From positions 372,001 through 436,000 of the forward strand of contig RCTD01000019.1 of the NCBI GenBank assembly GCA_014898415.1: a stretch of 64,000 nt of DNA, in the 5' to 3' direction. The stretch is from Stromatinia cepivora (lineage: Eukaryota > Ascomycota > Leotiomycetes > Helotiales > Sclerotiniaceae). The position numbers were made by a program, and so were the translations under genes. Each line of letters starts with the position of its first letter. The stretch's first letter is position 1. The notes beneath the pieces were generated by a model. It did not search any database, had not been told where the DNA came from, and worked only from the letters and a program-made list of their open reading frames with translations. Shown piece by piece: positions 36,268 through 48,177 of this stretch.

Positions 36268-36789
36268 AGAATTTGTTGTTTTTTTTTGGCTTCTTTTGTT
36301 TTTTGGTTAGGGGGAGAGAAGGGAATAAATAGACTTTTGTGTTTTTCAATGTTTTTTTCCGTCTTTGATTGTTTTTGTAGTTTTCCTAGGCCCTAGAGTA
36401 TAAAGCTTTGGTTTTTTTTTGGTATAAACCAGATTGAACGAGAAAGTATTGTATTAAAAAGTTATTCTTAATAAGTTCAAAGAGAAGAGAAAATAACTAT
36501 TAATGTTGAAATGACTATTGTAAAGATATACATACATTCAAGTATTATTGAAGTAGATTCATCTAATATGACACTTAGCTTCGACTAGTAAGTCTAGATT
36601 AAAATATACTCTTCTCAAGAAGAATATAAATGCTAAATCAAGCCTGAAAGAGCATCTGACTGATAAATTCAGAGTTAGGATGTTGAAGAGCAGTTGTCGG
36701 TCCGAGGCAAGATTTATTTCATCAATCGTAAGATTACGTTTGTGTTCGTCTCTAGTCCTGTTGTGTTGTGTGACACATATATTGTGATC
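36268..36789. other. AT-rich spacer
   Basis: Contains several T-rich runs (36277-36300, 36411-36420) and low-complexity AT sequence; no gene recognised. It probably includes the 3' UTR of the preceding frame and the promoter of the next gene. Confidence 0.45.
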
Positions 36790-38292
36790 ATGACCGGGTC
36801 TAAAAAATTAGTGTATTTAGTGTATGGCAAGTATTTTGATACATTAACCTGCTCTTTCCTTTCCCCAAGTTTGCAGCAGCATCTTTTTCATTCTCCTCCC
36901 ACGACTGGTCGTGCCAACAAATCATGGTGAAAAAATTAGGAAAGGCCATGAGAAATTTGATGGTGTTCCTTTCCTATGGATGATCATCAACATCATGTTC
37001 GGAATGGCTATGTTAAAGTCCAAGGGTCAAGATGTCCTTGAGGTAATTTGGGTATTCACCTTGTTGAACATTCCGTTTCCCCTCCTGTACGCCGAAATTA
37101 TTTGGAAAGAGATCCCCGTTATCACTCGCTACAACGAGTGTAGCTCATCCCATTCCGAAAACTACACGGAAATTCTCCAATGTCTTCAGCGAATCCATCA
37201 AGTATCTCTCGAAATTACCTTTTCCCGAAACCCGAGCCCCTTTGAACGGATTACGAATATGCGATTCTTACTGAGAGACTGGCACTGCTATATGTTCAAA
37301 GTGAGGCGATATCGAAAGAATAAGGTTGATAGGTTTAAGACGAGAAACTACTTTTGGAGAGAGTATCTGGGGTATAGAGAAGATGACAAACCGAGTGAAG
37401 AGGAAGAGATGGAAAGGGAGATGGTGATAAGGGGGTGGTTGGACAAAATTATTTGGACACAGGGAAAAGCGCTGCGAGTTTTTGGGGAGAAGATTTTCGA
37501 GGGGACAGGAGACCAGGGAAAGATCCTGAGTAAGGGGATGAATGAGCTGCTTCAGGATATAAATGACGTGATGGAAGATCCGAGGGAGAGCTCCTTAAAA
37601 GAAAGCGCAATGACGAAATCCCACGACGCAACGATCATGGACTTGTTCAAGAGACATTATGTCCTATACTCACAAGTCGTTGATTCGAGTTTTGACTTCC
37701 AAGAAGAAGACGATTTGAAGCAATATTATGATCGAGAAACACAACTCGTGATAGGCGTGGAAGTATGTCAGATGACGGAAGAATTGGTTGAATATGAAAC
37801 TAAACGAAGGTGGGGCGACGGAGATCAAGCCCTATCGTTCTGGGAAAGAGGCGATATTTACTTCCCCATGGCGGATATGCGGGATGAGAAATGGTTCGAT
37901 CTAGACTTGGATCCGCAGATGGCCGTTCTTTGGAAGGAGCAATGGCAAAAGATGACATATGATGGGAGTACAAATCGATTCACCGATGTTTCAGACGTAC
38001 CTACCACGAAGTAAGATATCTAACTTGAAAAATCGGAGTCTCCATGATGCAGCATTTACTAATACTTACCAGTTTTGCTTATGACCATTGGATCAGCCAA
38101 GAAGAAAAGCTCGAAGTCCCATTTCCGTTAGATTTTGAGCTCGATAATCTTGGGATCATTTTAAAAAAATTATATCAAATCATATGGAATTTTCCTAAGA
38201 ATAGAAGCAAAGTTCCTAGAATCTGTATCCCAAAACCTAATCCAAGAAGTGCTGAGCAAAAAGAAAAGCCAAAAATCGGTATCCTAAGTTAA
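36790..38292 (+). CDS. hypothetical protein with N-terminal membrane helices
   Basis: Three exons, 36790-36821, 36877-38010 and 38073-38292, in consistent phase, give 461 residues. The N-terminus reads MTGSKKLVYLVSIFFILLPR, a likely first helix, followed by two more hydrophobic stretches (FLWMIINIMFGMAMLKS and VIWVFTLLNIPFPLLYAEII). The remainder is soluble and charged, with SEEEEMEREMVIRGWLDKII, a long helical Lys/Glu region, and aromatic-rich WERGDIYFPMADMRDEKWFD. The last exon is supported by a GTAAGA donor, an ACTAATAC branch region and a TTACCAG acceptor, and by matching phase; without it the protein would end at 38014 (TAA reading through the donor). I do not recognise a family. Confidence 0.62.
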
Positions 38293-38480
38293 TAACTCCC
38301 GTCCGTCCGTCCAGTCCTATCCCAAGCAATCCATCAAAAAACGCAACCGATCCATCAATTAATCAATTCACCTCAAGGATCATTCATATCATGAAGGTGG
38401 CGCCCCACTTTCCCCCATAACTCCACACCCCAATTCCCACTCCCCACCTCCAACCAATCATCCAGGTCCCACTCACTCAC
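38293..38480. other. convergent 3' spacer
   Basis: 188 bp between two convergent stop codons. CT-rich on the plus strand with CCGTCCGTCCGTCC at 38300-38313. It must hold two 3' UTRs, which may overlap. Confidence 0.5.
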
Positions 38481-39500
38481 TCACTTAGTAATAAACCCCA
38501 ACCAATCTGCCACAATCAATGTAACCATAGCATGGGGCGCAATCCTCACATAATACGTACCAAAACCTCTATAAAACCTCAACATACCCTCCTCCCTCGC
38601 AACCTTCAAAAAACAATCTCCCATCCCTTTATAAATCCTCTCCTTCCCTCTCCCCTGTTTCTGTAACCTCGTCTTCACAAAATCAAATGGCAGACTGAAG
38701 AAACTCGCGAAAAAACCGGCGACGGCCGACGCGGTAAGTGTTTGTGCCTTTGGGTTCCAATCCGTGTGTGTCTTGAGTTGTGATTTGGCTTCGGAGAAAA
38801 ATGCTAGTTGCCCGAAATTAAGTGCCATGGCTCGCACAACCGTGGGTGCACATCCAGCCCAGAGAGCCGTTATACCTTCGGATTTGGTGATGGATGTTAG
38901 GGCGTCGATGACGGACTTATAGTTTTTGCGTTGGGATAGGGGTTTTAATCCATCGGATTGCATACGGATAAGTGCGAGATCTGCAGGGTTGCCTATCATA
39001 GCTGCTAAGCCACCTGCTGTGAGACCTGCTGCTGCGCGTTCTTTGAAACCAATGGTGGTATTGTTTGCTTTTGAGCGAGCGGAGAGGGTGTTCATGAAAC
39101 TATCGAAGAAGCCAAGACGAGCGGTGGTGTAGACGGCTTGGCGGAGGAGGCCTGCGCTGAGACCGGTGTAGAGGTCGAGTGCTTTACCCGACGCAAGAAT
39201 TTCGCGCGTGACGGATATTGGAGTTGGTTTGGGACCAGTGCGGATTCCTTCCCCGGCGAGTTGGAGACGTACTTTTATCATATCGATGGGTTGGATGACG
39301 GTGGTGGCTGTCATGCCTGCAAGACCACCGTTGATGAAGGGGAGCGCAGCACGCATAAAGGGAGTATGGAGGATGTCGTTTTTAACAGCTATGGGATCTG
39401 CTTTGGCAGAATCGGCAAGACGTTTGGTAGTTTCCATTGCTTCTGATGTTTTGTTTCGTGCTGCTTCTGCAGCTTGTTTAATGGAGTTGGTGGTAGACAT
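38481..39500 (-). CDS. mitochondrial oxoglutarate/malate-type carrier
   Basis: Inner-membrane solute carrier (SLC25 family), single exon, 339 residues. Three tandem carrier repeats are each marked by the PX(D/E)XX(K/R) signature: QPIDMIKVRLQ (Pro at residue 71), NPADLALIRMQ (Pro at 172) and LPFDFVKTRLQKQ (Pro at 271). The second repeat's PADLALIRMQSDG, followed by RKNYKSVIDAL and LWAGCAPTVVRAMALN, resembles the 2-oxoglutarate/malate carrier (OGC, SLC25A11) more than the dicarboxylate carrier. An N-terminal extension of about 48 residues (Ala/Lys/Thr-rich) precedes the first repeat and is longer than usual. Role: exchange of oxoglutarate for malate across the inner membrane; the exact substrate is inferred. 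Confidence 0.87.
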   Translation of the reverse strand: MSTTNSIKQAAEAARNKTSEAMETTKRLADSAKADPIAVKNDILHTPFMRAALPFINGGLAGMTATTVIQPIDMIKVRLQLAGEGIRTGPKPTPISVTREILASGKALDLYTGLSAGLLRQAVYTTARLGFFDSFMNTLSARSKANNTTIGFKERAAAGLTAGGLAAMIGNPADLALIRMQSDGLKPLSQRKNYKSVIDALTSITKSEGITALWAGCAPTVVRAMALNFGQLAFFSEAKSQLKTHTDWNPKAQTLTASAVAGFFASFFSLPFDFVKTRLQKQGRGKERIYKGMGDCFLKVAREEGMLRFYRGFGTYYVRIAPHAMVTLIVADWLGFITK

Positions 39501-40925
39501 TTTAAAGCTTCGGTAAGGGTTTGTATTTGAATCAAGGTAGATTGGTAGGTATTGAGCAGTTGTATTGCTCTGTAAGAGGTAGTGAATTGTTAGCCCAAAT
39601 AGCTGTACATCTAGCGTATGATGATAGAATCACAGACGTGGGACATGCTGTTTATATGTATACATCCAAAAACAACCTTGATTCTTGGATATCGTGGGGA
39701 GCTGGATCAATCTCATCTCATTGGACTATTTGCATAGGTCCAAATAAACGTATACATGCAGCTTGCAACAACGATGACATGGCTCGAGGCGTCATACTAA
39801 AACGCTCTAACAGGCCCTGGGATTCGGGAACCATTCCGGGAACAAACGAAGCACTTGGAAGTTCGAAGATGGATGCGAAATCGGTATGAGTGGTAAAGCA
39901 GATAAACCTTGGTAAAACAAATAGATGAAATAGAGAAACATATGTTGCTTACCTGAAATGCTCCGCGTACCGGATTTTTGCAACCGATTTACCGTCGCGC
40001 ACCCTTGGTAAGGAAAGTGGGCTTGGCTGGTAGTAATCGGGTTGATTGATATGCACAGTCGATCGTCTAGTTAATATCAATAATATACAGACAGCCTTGT
40101 GCTGATAAGGACGAATTCATATAACGTCGTTTACGATCTTAGATGATGTGGAGAAGAGAATTGAGGTTGTCAGTTGCAAAAAATAAATAATCCGAAGACG
40201 ACCATAATAAGTAAATGATAAATATGGCTTTTGATGGGTTCAACGTATTGGTTGGGTGATGTTTGAGTTCCCGTTGGCCGACTTGGTATACTGAAGCAAG
40301 AGTGGTAGGATTGGATTATTGGGTGCGGGGTCGAAGGTTTGAATCATTTGATTGATTGAATCTTGTTTGGGCTGCAAGGCACTTTCACTTCTTGGTGTAG
40401 GTACCTGCTACAGCATGGATTATCCTTTTTTTTTTTTACGGATGAAACGAAAAGTAAGAGTTGTTCCAAGGTTTCTAAAGAAAGAAGCTAATATCAATCA
40501 TGAACCGTGTCTTAGCAACTTGGCTTCCTATACACTGCTAATTCTTATGCGCTCCATGTTATCTGGGATTACCACATTGCTGTTTCCGAGATATTAGCTG
40601 AAGATTTGATGTAATGGGAAGAATACGGGTACCTCTCAGCCTGATGTAATTCCTTCCATAAATGCATGATTGTCTGTTTTCGGGAGGTAACTTTATGTTC
40701 TACAACAGGACAACAAAGACAAAGGATGAATTTAATATTTCCTTTCAGAACCACATGATTTTAATCTATTTTCTCCATGTCCTGATCATTCATGAATGTT
40801 TTGTATTTGTATTTATATTTATATTTATATCCATTCAAGTTGCTGTAGAGCTCATACATTTTAAGTGGAAATTAATGCATATTTGGTACCTTTCTTGATA
40901 TATCCACAACTAAAAACTACTAAAA
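39501..40925. other. upstream region of the carrier gene, no further gene
   Basis: About 1.4 kb. The first 400 bp is the carrier promoter and leader on the minus strand; an open frame on the plus strand at 39521-39889 has no recognisable content. A poly-T run lies near 40428-40438, and (ATTTAT)n-like sequence at about 40806-40830. Nothing else is assigned. Confidence 0.45.
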
Positions 40926-41458
40926 GTAGTTGGTAACAAAATGCGGGGTAACTTATACCTTAAAGGTTCTAGCCTCATATGCTCTCGACAACCGGCTTCT
41001 CAAAAGCCCAAGCTCCTTTTCCATATAAGACCACTGTATGGATTAGACTGTCTACCTAGACACGAGATATGAGATACTCAACAAATTCATTTCTTTTTAT
41101 CAATCTTCACCTCACTTCACTTCACTTCACTTCACTTCATTATTTCACTACAATCTCAATACCCTTACATGTTTATCTTCACACATCACATTGACGGCTG
41201 AAAGTATTTGGTAACAAAATACGGGGTAATTTATACCTTAAAGGTTCTAGCCTCATATACTCTCGACAATTGGCTTCTCAAAAGCCCAAGCTCCTTTTCT
41301 ATATAAGACCACTGTATGGATTAGATTACCTACCTAAATACAAGATATGAGATATTTAACAAATTCATTTCTTTTTATCAATCTTCACCTCACTTCATTT
41401 CACTACAATCTCAATACCCTTACATGTTTATCTTCACACATCACATTGACGGCTGAAA
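40926..41458. repeat. tandem duplication of about 250-280 bp
   Basis: Two head-to-tail copies, 40926-41204 and 41205-41458. Both begin near TTGGTAACAAAATRCGGGGT, share CTTAAAGGTTCTAGCCTCAT and CACTGTATGGATTAGA, and end at CACATTGACGGCTGAAA. Copy 1 carries extra CACTTCACTT units (41111-41138). Most other differences are C/T or G/A transitions. No coding frame. Confidence 0.92.
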
Positions 41459-42259
41459 AGAATCTTGGCCCTTCCATTATTTCACCTTATCTTCTCTTCA
41501 TCCAGTGACACAAAGGAAAAGAACAGACGCGCACATGTCAAACTTCATCAACCAATCCGCTTCTTTCATCTAGGTTCTATCAAACAGTCAGCTTCCCCAC
41601 AACGACATTTCATCACCCAATTTCCCACAATCCGGCCTTCATCAATTTTTGGTTCATTCCGATAATTTATCGTCTCCTTTTCCGGATGCGAATATCGTTT
41701 TGTTGATATAATGTGTGGAAGTGTTGGAGAGATCCAGATGTTGAAATATTAAGGAACAGTAACCGTGAGTGCCCGAGACTATGCGATAGGAAGCGAGTGG
41801 GAAACGCATTAGAAATCCGTGAGGGTGGAGGATTTGGAGGTTTTCCGTTTCGGAGATACATGCCGATTGGGACTGGAGGTTTTACGAGACGAAGTGATGG
41901 AAAAATTATTGTTCTTTTATCTGACGGCTTGTTGCTTTGTGTATGTCTCATCGTCGTCGGTATGTTGGCTTGATTTTGTGACTTGATCTATTAGGATAAG
42001 GTCGCGATATCAAGTCAAGGATAACTTAAAGAAGTGCATTGTCATCACGATAGTTCGCGATACTTGATGTTAAGAAGTCTTTTTCCCGATTAAGGATTCG
42101 ATACCGTTCAGGAGTTACGTCCCCGTTACCCGCAAGTCCAGAAGAACTCTCCATAAGAATACCCGGTTACAGGGGAAACCCATCCATCAGAATATTTTAA
42201 CCTGCACTCCTGATGATATTCGGTAGCATGCTAGGATCAGAGCATCACCTAACATCCCA
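41459..42259. other. spacer between the duplication and the His-rich gene
   Basis: About 800 bp. Overlapping open frames at 41667-41951 (minus) and 41713-41973 (plus) have no recognisable domain and are probably chance. The 3' end (42100-42259) likely includes the 3' UTR of the minus-strand His-rich gene. Confidence 0.45.
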
Positions 42260-42968
42260 TCATTTCCAATGTTCCCTCGCACTGAAACTCCTCTGCTTCT
42301 CTTTCTCCTCCTTCTTGTCATTGTCCTCCAAATCCACTTCTTGCGGGTAGTCTTCGCCATGAGTGTTGTCGTAACCTTCTGTCCAGCCTCCAACACCTGC
42401 TAGTTGCTGGTCTTGTGACGCAGTATTGAATATTGTTTCGAAGTTTGAGGATTGATCACTTCGTGTGGTTGATCTGCTGGTAGTTGAGGCAGAGGTAGAT
42501 GCAGATGCATACTCATGGTGATGTTGGCTGTGGTGGTAGTGACGAGCAGAGGAATTCTTCTTTCTATTGTATATCAGTATCGGATGTGAAAGTGGTGAAT
42601 CTTGCATATACTCCTTTAAAGCTTGTGATCGATCACTTATTTCGATTGATCTACTAGTCTGTGATGCAGAGGGAGATGCATGGTGATGGTGATGACGTCG
42701 TTGACGAGCAGGCCGATTTTCTTTTCTAGTCCAAGCAGATTTTCTCATATGAAAAGAAGAGATGAGTATATACTTCCTTAAAGCCTGAGTGCTTCGTGTA
42801 GTCGATCTACTGGCCACGGAGGCAGTGGTACCTTCATGGTGATGTTGGTGGTGGTGATGGTAGTAGTGCTGGCCAGCATCTGAATCTTCCCTCCTATTTC
42901 ATGTTAGCTGTCTGGTGTGAAAAGAGGGATGGTACTTATTACATGGCATCCTTCACAGCCTGAGTCAT
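42260..42968 (-). CDS. His-rich low-complexity protein from repeated exons
   Basis: Four exons on the minus strand, 42968-42943, 42893-42774, 42725-42612 and 42563-42260, all joined by phase-2 introns of 49, 48 and 48 bp, give 187 residues. The start reads MTQAVKDAM. Exons 2, 3 and 4 begin with related units: REDSDAGQHYYHHHHQHHH, then KENRPARQRRHHHHH and KKNSSARHYHHSQHHH, each followed by Ser/Thr-rich SRS-type sequence ending in a Gln-Ala-Leu-Lys-like turn (STQALRK, RSQALKE, SDQSSNF). Exon 1 (TQAVKDA) resembles the end of that unit. The C-terminus is acidic and basic mixed (DLEDNDKKEEKEKQRS). Introns 2 and 3 are in frame and stop-free, so retention would give a longer protein. No known family; metal binding by the His clusters is speculation. 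Confidence 0.6.
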
Positions 42969-45040
42969 GGTTAAGTAGATCCCGACCAAAGTGCTTAAGA
43001 CACTACCAATTTTCAAACTGTATATGAATTATTTACTGATGTTCAGAACAAGCAACGTGCTGGGATATTGAAATACTTATCGAACTTTCACTTGACTTCT
43101 GCATATCGTTGTCCGTATCTTCTCACCGATCAAATTTGAGGGTATACACACGATTTTAACCACGTATACAATATATCTGTACCGAGCAAGTCACATCGAA
43201 TCCTGATCGTGACTGAAGCATGATGTCTAAGGGGGTATCTGTGGGGCCTATTTCACAAGGATATCGTGAGGCTGATTGTCCCATTGGACAACCCAGTCCC
43301 CGAGAACCTCGATGACAACGAATGGCAGGAATCTTTCTAAAAGCGAATCAAGAAAGACATAGTTTCAAATGAAAATGCATATCATTAGTACAGAGAAGAC
43401 CGATGCGTCACTGTATGACCTTGAGCCGCGATATATATTCAACCTACGTGGTTGGATTAATGAACTGCGGCTGTGGTGAACAACGCATGCATGAAAGTTT
43501 TGTCGGGCGTATGAGTGAGCACACCAAATAGGTGTGAGTGCTACAGCAAAAGGTTACACGACATCTCATAATTATCCCGGCGATTCCAAAAACTTCCCGC
43601 GCGCTGTTGCGATTACGTGTGTAACCTCAGTCCTAACATCATTTGAATTCCCACAATCAACTTCATCCATCAATACCGACTCGTACACGTTATGAAATGC
43701 ATGCTCACAGGGAGTCTGAGTCCGCTTCGAACATACTCTGTAAGCTTTGATATTTCCAGCCCTTTTAAATCATCATGTTACCTACCTATGAACTTGGAAA
43801 ATCCTTGATATTGATATCCCCCTCAAGAAGCCGCGAGCAGCGGATAGATGTTGTATCTCGCGTGAAAAACCTACGACTAATCGATGATGAGTGTTCGAGA
43901 TAGATTACCGGGCCATCTTATTCTACGTGTAAATATTTAATCTGAAGTGAGAAAGCTAGCTATAGCTAGTCGTCTATGGATATTTATCTATGATTCTATG
44001 TTTAATTTGGAATGAGAAATTGAGAGTAGATTCTTACAAGCTATGTATATCATCAGGATTCTCTTCTTATGATGAAAGATTTATTGGATATAGTGTACAT
44101 TCATTCGATCGATCGATCGATAGATAGAGTTTTGATAGATTTCAGTTCCTAGATATTAAACGAGGTTCATCTAAATGTGAGATCAGAACTAGAAAGAAGT
44201 TTAGATGGGAGGAGAGGGTTTTTAGGGTATTTGATTTTTTTTGATTTTTCGATTCTTCGATTCTTCGGGCTAGTAATTATTAATTATTCATTTAATTGAA
44301 GGGATATTGGAATATTTGAATATCATTTATTTAATCACTCATTATACTCGGCAGGAGAGAGGAGGAGAGAGAGAGGGAGAGAGAGAGACAGACTGAACGA
44401 GGAATTTTCTCGTCTCATCTTGATCAATCGGTTGATATCTAGATATTGAGTAGATGTTTGAGATTATAGGCGCGAAGATACGGATATGGAGACAGTATGT
44501 ATATGTAGATGCAAGACTTAGATATAATCGGGAAAGTGTGAAGTAGGGTAGGGTATACTTGCTTTGCTGCTGCTGCTGCTGCTTACGATATCCGATGTAT
44601 GTGAATATCCTGTAAGAAGAAGTTCAACCATGGATTAACATGCTAGACCATATCTGAATTTTACTTTACGATTCTCATATCACCAGTTACATCACTCATG
44701 CGTTATTACTGAGTACAATTACAGTAGTAGGTAGAAGAAAAAAACTCGTAATCTCTTTGCTTCGCGGGCATTCCAAGCCCATCACCATAGGCAAGCCGCA
44801 GAGGTATTGTAAAGCAGTCAGGCATCTATCATACACCATCGTAAATAATTCTCCAAGCAAATCTGACCAACCAAAACGCCCAGCCGCCATACTTAGATTT
44901 TGCGCCCGCTTCCTTTATTAGTTAGCCATTTAACATATCATATGCGTGCATGCCTATTAAAAGCATATGCATGTTTTCCTTGTTTGCTTGAAATCCCGAA
45001 ATACCACTCCCTCACTCCATATCCCATATCAGACCCCTTT
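42969..45040. other. intergenic region with simple repeats
   Basis: About 2 kb upstream of the His-rich gene and downstream of the Rsc9-like gene. It contains ATCG repeats with GATAGATAG (44107-44127), a GAGAGG purine tract (44352-44393) and (GCT)6 (44565-44583). No gene recognised. The region near 44900-45040 belongs to the 3' end of the Rsc9-like transcript. Confidence 0.5.
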
Positions 45041-48000
45041 TCAATTCTGCGTATCCTTGATTGCGACGAGAAGGTCTGTCATGTACGTTGCCTGTAATAA
45101 ATGCATGAATCAGTATACGTGAATGGCTTGTTGATTGCGAGTGAGTTAGGGGTTCAGGACAACACCAAAAATCATATAAAGGTAAATTGTCTCCCCAGGA
45201 CCTTGCGGTCAATACGGATGAACGAAAGTTATGTGGATTTTGTTTTGATAATCATGTGAGAGTGCTTGGACAGAGGCAAGGAAGAATTGAGGGGGAAATT
45301 AAGGGGAAAAAATAGAATGAATAGATAACATACCAAAATCTTATTGTGCGCATAAATAGCAAACAGTCTCGGCTCCACCGGTTTAAACAACCGGTCAACC
45401 CAAGAAACTTCACCCTCCTTAAGAGCCGCCTCCTCTGCTTCGGTTTTACTAACATTCCTCGCCAAGTTCCGGAGAACGAGCACTGCACTGAGCGGAATAC
45501 CTGCTGCATCATTATGTTCATCGACGGCTGTGTAGTGGTATTTGAAGCTGATACGAGGTGGTTGGACGATATATGAAGGTTTATGTTTCTTGGCTGGGGG
45601 CGGACCAGACGGTTCTTGTGATTCGCGCTCGCTAGCAGGAGTGCGCTTAGGAGGGAGATGAATTTTGATATGAGTAGCAACTTCCGATAGTTTTGTGGCG
45701 GGGGAGGAACGAAAGCGAGAACATGTATCCCATGCACACACATATTGTTGATTTGCAGCCGAGTTTACGTATTTGTTCTCTGCATTGAGCTGGGTTCCGA
45801 AATGATTTCTGAGGATATGCTGATAGCCTGCTTCGGGGGTCATGAAGAATTCTCCGCAAGGTCGTCCAAGATGAGTCCGCCACAAGCATTTGGTATATGT
45901 ATCCCCTTGTAGATCTATTGGCTCACTGCGGCATCGAATTCCTTTGATGATGAATTTTGTCACCGGACCGTTTTGAACCTGCGCATTTGCTTTATCACCG
46001 AAGGTAGTGCTCACATTCTTGATAAAATCTGCAGCAGGAAGAAGTGCCTTTGATGTTGCCGTAGCCAGGTAACTGAACTGTTGTTGATAGGCATGCCATA
46101 AGGCGATTTGCGTAATGGATTCATCAGGATCTTCTTCGTAAAGACAACGTAGCCAACGTGAGCTCCGCTCTGGTTCCTCAAACTTGGAAATTTCGACAAG
46201 TAAATCTTGTGGGATAGGCGCAATTTCTGAAGGTGCAGGCTTTCTGTATTGCGTACCGAGATTAAACTCCTTTTCGATTATGCGAGCGCCATGCATGAGA
46301 AGTCGCGTTAGCTGTTTGACCAGTGGCTCTGCTTTTACCTCTGTGATCAAGTAATCCACATTCTCAACAACCGCTGTATATTGATAGAGAAAATCTAAAC
46401 AAGCATGGGCGAGATCTTCATCATTTAATAAGGTCCAATCGATGATGTTTTGTACAGCTGATGCTGGTACACCTTTAAGAAGATTGTTTTCCTCCAGATT
46501 CATTGAAATTCTGCTAATGGCCCTCAGTGAAGTCAAAATAGCGCCTCGGTCGTGTGAATCCAATTGTGCGAGAAGTGAAAGATAAACGGGATCTCCAACC
46601 TCGAAGTGAAGATACTTGGTAAGCTGCTCGGCAATGTCTAAAGCGTAGTGTTTTAATTCTACAACAGTGTCAGAGTTGGGGAGGTTTAAGGCAATGCTGA
46701 GAAAATCTCGTAGAGGTGCAAGTTCTGATACGTAAAAGGCGTTCTCTTCTAACATGACCATATTTCTCATGGTCAATGCTGCCTCGTTGATCTGAAGAAG
46801 AGTGTCACTAAATTCCTCGGTTTGAATGTTATCGTCGACTGGCAGCTTAGCTAAACGTTTGATTTTTTCCAGTATATCTGGCGTGCCTTCTAAACCATTG
46901 ATTGTATCAGTGGTGGAGACCATTTCGCCATCTTCCGTGTAGGATATCTGCCAATTTACATCGTAAAACAATGAACCGACTTCGAGCATTTTCTCGATCA
47001 GGGCTTCGGCCAAACCTGGAAATCCTTCGAATTTGTATTTATCACCACGCTCCATTGAGATCTTAACCAGATGGTGTAAAGCGTAATCTTGCTCCTCTTT
47101 GATACCTGATCTCAAAGAACAGAGACAACGAACATAGATGTTAGGTCCATCAAAGCCAGCTTTTTTTCGAACTGTTAGCCACCACTCTTGAAAGGTAAAA
47201 ACACTTCCAGAGGAAAAACTAGAACACTTACTGCCGGGCAACATCATCCCCCGAGGAATTGCACTACTTTTGGCACCTTCTGCAGCTGCGGCTGCATCCT
47301 TCAAAGCTTTTTGGCGTCGCGCAAACTCGACGGGGTTATTTCCAGGGGTGATTATAGGACGGAGTGTCAATGGCATTTGGAGTCGAGGCTCGTAACTTGC
47401 AACTGCGAGTGACATATTTTCGGTACCAGAGGAAGGGTTGTGCGAGTAGGGGCCGCCGACTCGTGGCATATGATGTTGATGCGAATGTGAGGGTGTTTGC
47501 TGTTGGGGTAAGTGGTGCTGTGGGGTTGGAGGTGGATGGGAAGTTGCGGAGGGATGTTGTCGAACTTGTCGAGATGGTTGTGTATCAGGTTGGAATAACA
47601 CCCGCTGTGGAGGAGCCTGTCGCAGACCTCGAGTCACTCTCCCTCCAGAGCCCGGCGTTTCTTCACTTCCATTCCTATCGCGCACAGGTGTACCATCGTC
47701 GCCAGAAGCCTCTGAATTTTCAGTACCAAGCATGCCCGTTTCTCTGCGAATTGAGGGTCTAAAATTGTCCATAGTCCGAAAAAGAAGTCCCCCTCCCTTA
47801 GCCGTTGTGTCCTCCAGAATTTCACGAGGAGGCGGCACCTTGCCATGAAAGGTCGAGATTTCATATGCGGCTAGGTATTTGTAATAAGTCGTTTTGAGAC
47901 TAAATGCGAGCGCAGGTAAATTATTAGCTCCCAAGTTGAAATCTGAACCAAGCTTTCTCCATGCAAGCTTCTCATCGCTGACTTTATCATAACCGCCACG

Positions 48001-48177
48001 CTCAATTACAGTATTGTAAAGATGTAAAAGGTCGATAGTCTTGGTTCCAACTCGTGGTTCAGGATCGAAATGCGTTCCTCTCTTTTCATGATAGGCTCTG
48101 AGTTTTGCGATAAAATCCTCATATTCAGGGCTATGAACGATTGAGGTATCGTGATGAATAACTCTTGGGGGCGCCAT
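45041..48177 (-). CDS. RSC9: RSC chromatin-remodelling subunit Rsc9-like (ARID protein)
   Basis: Chromatin remodeler subunit of the RSC complex. I read three exons on the minus strand: 48177-47232, 47159-45334 and 45091-45041, giving 940 residues. Residues of about 15-105 are an ARID DNA-binding domain (EYEDFIAKLRAYHEKRGTHF; IDLLHLYNTVIERGGYDKVS; KLAWRKLGSDFNL). A Gln/Pro/His-rich linker follows (residues 180-260), then a helical armadillo-like region beginning FDGPNIYVRCLCSLRSGIKE. Near the C-terminus are two Cys/His clusters (CLWRTHLGRPCGEFFMTPEA with HILRNHFG, and YVCAWDTCSRFRSSPATKLS with HIKIHL), as in Rsc9 proteins. The last 16 residues (ATYMTDLLVAIKDTQN) lie on a separate exon after a 242-bp intron. 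A 72-bp stop-free intron (47160-47231) is proposed because GTAAGT, CTAAC and AAG are present and the joined sequence LPGTGFDGPN looks natural. Confidence 0.83.

Noticed and set aside
39521..39889. Plus-strand frame of 122 codons upstream of the carrier gene
   Set aside because: It is in the carrier's promoter, lacks a clear ATG start and recognisable motifs, and is likely chance.
45252..47864. Several frames of 70-160 codons inside the Rsc9-like gene
   Set aside because: All overlap the 940-residue conserved protein in other frames or on the other strand and are shadows.
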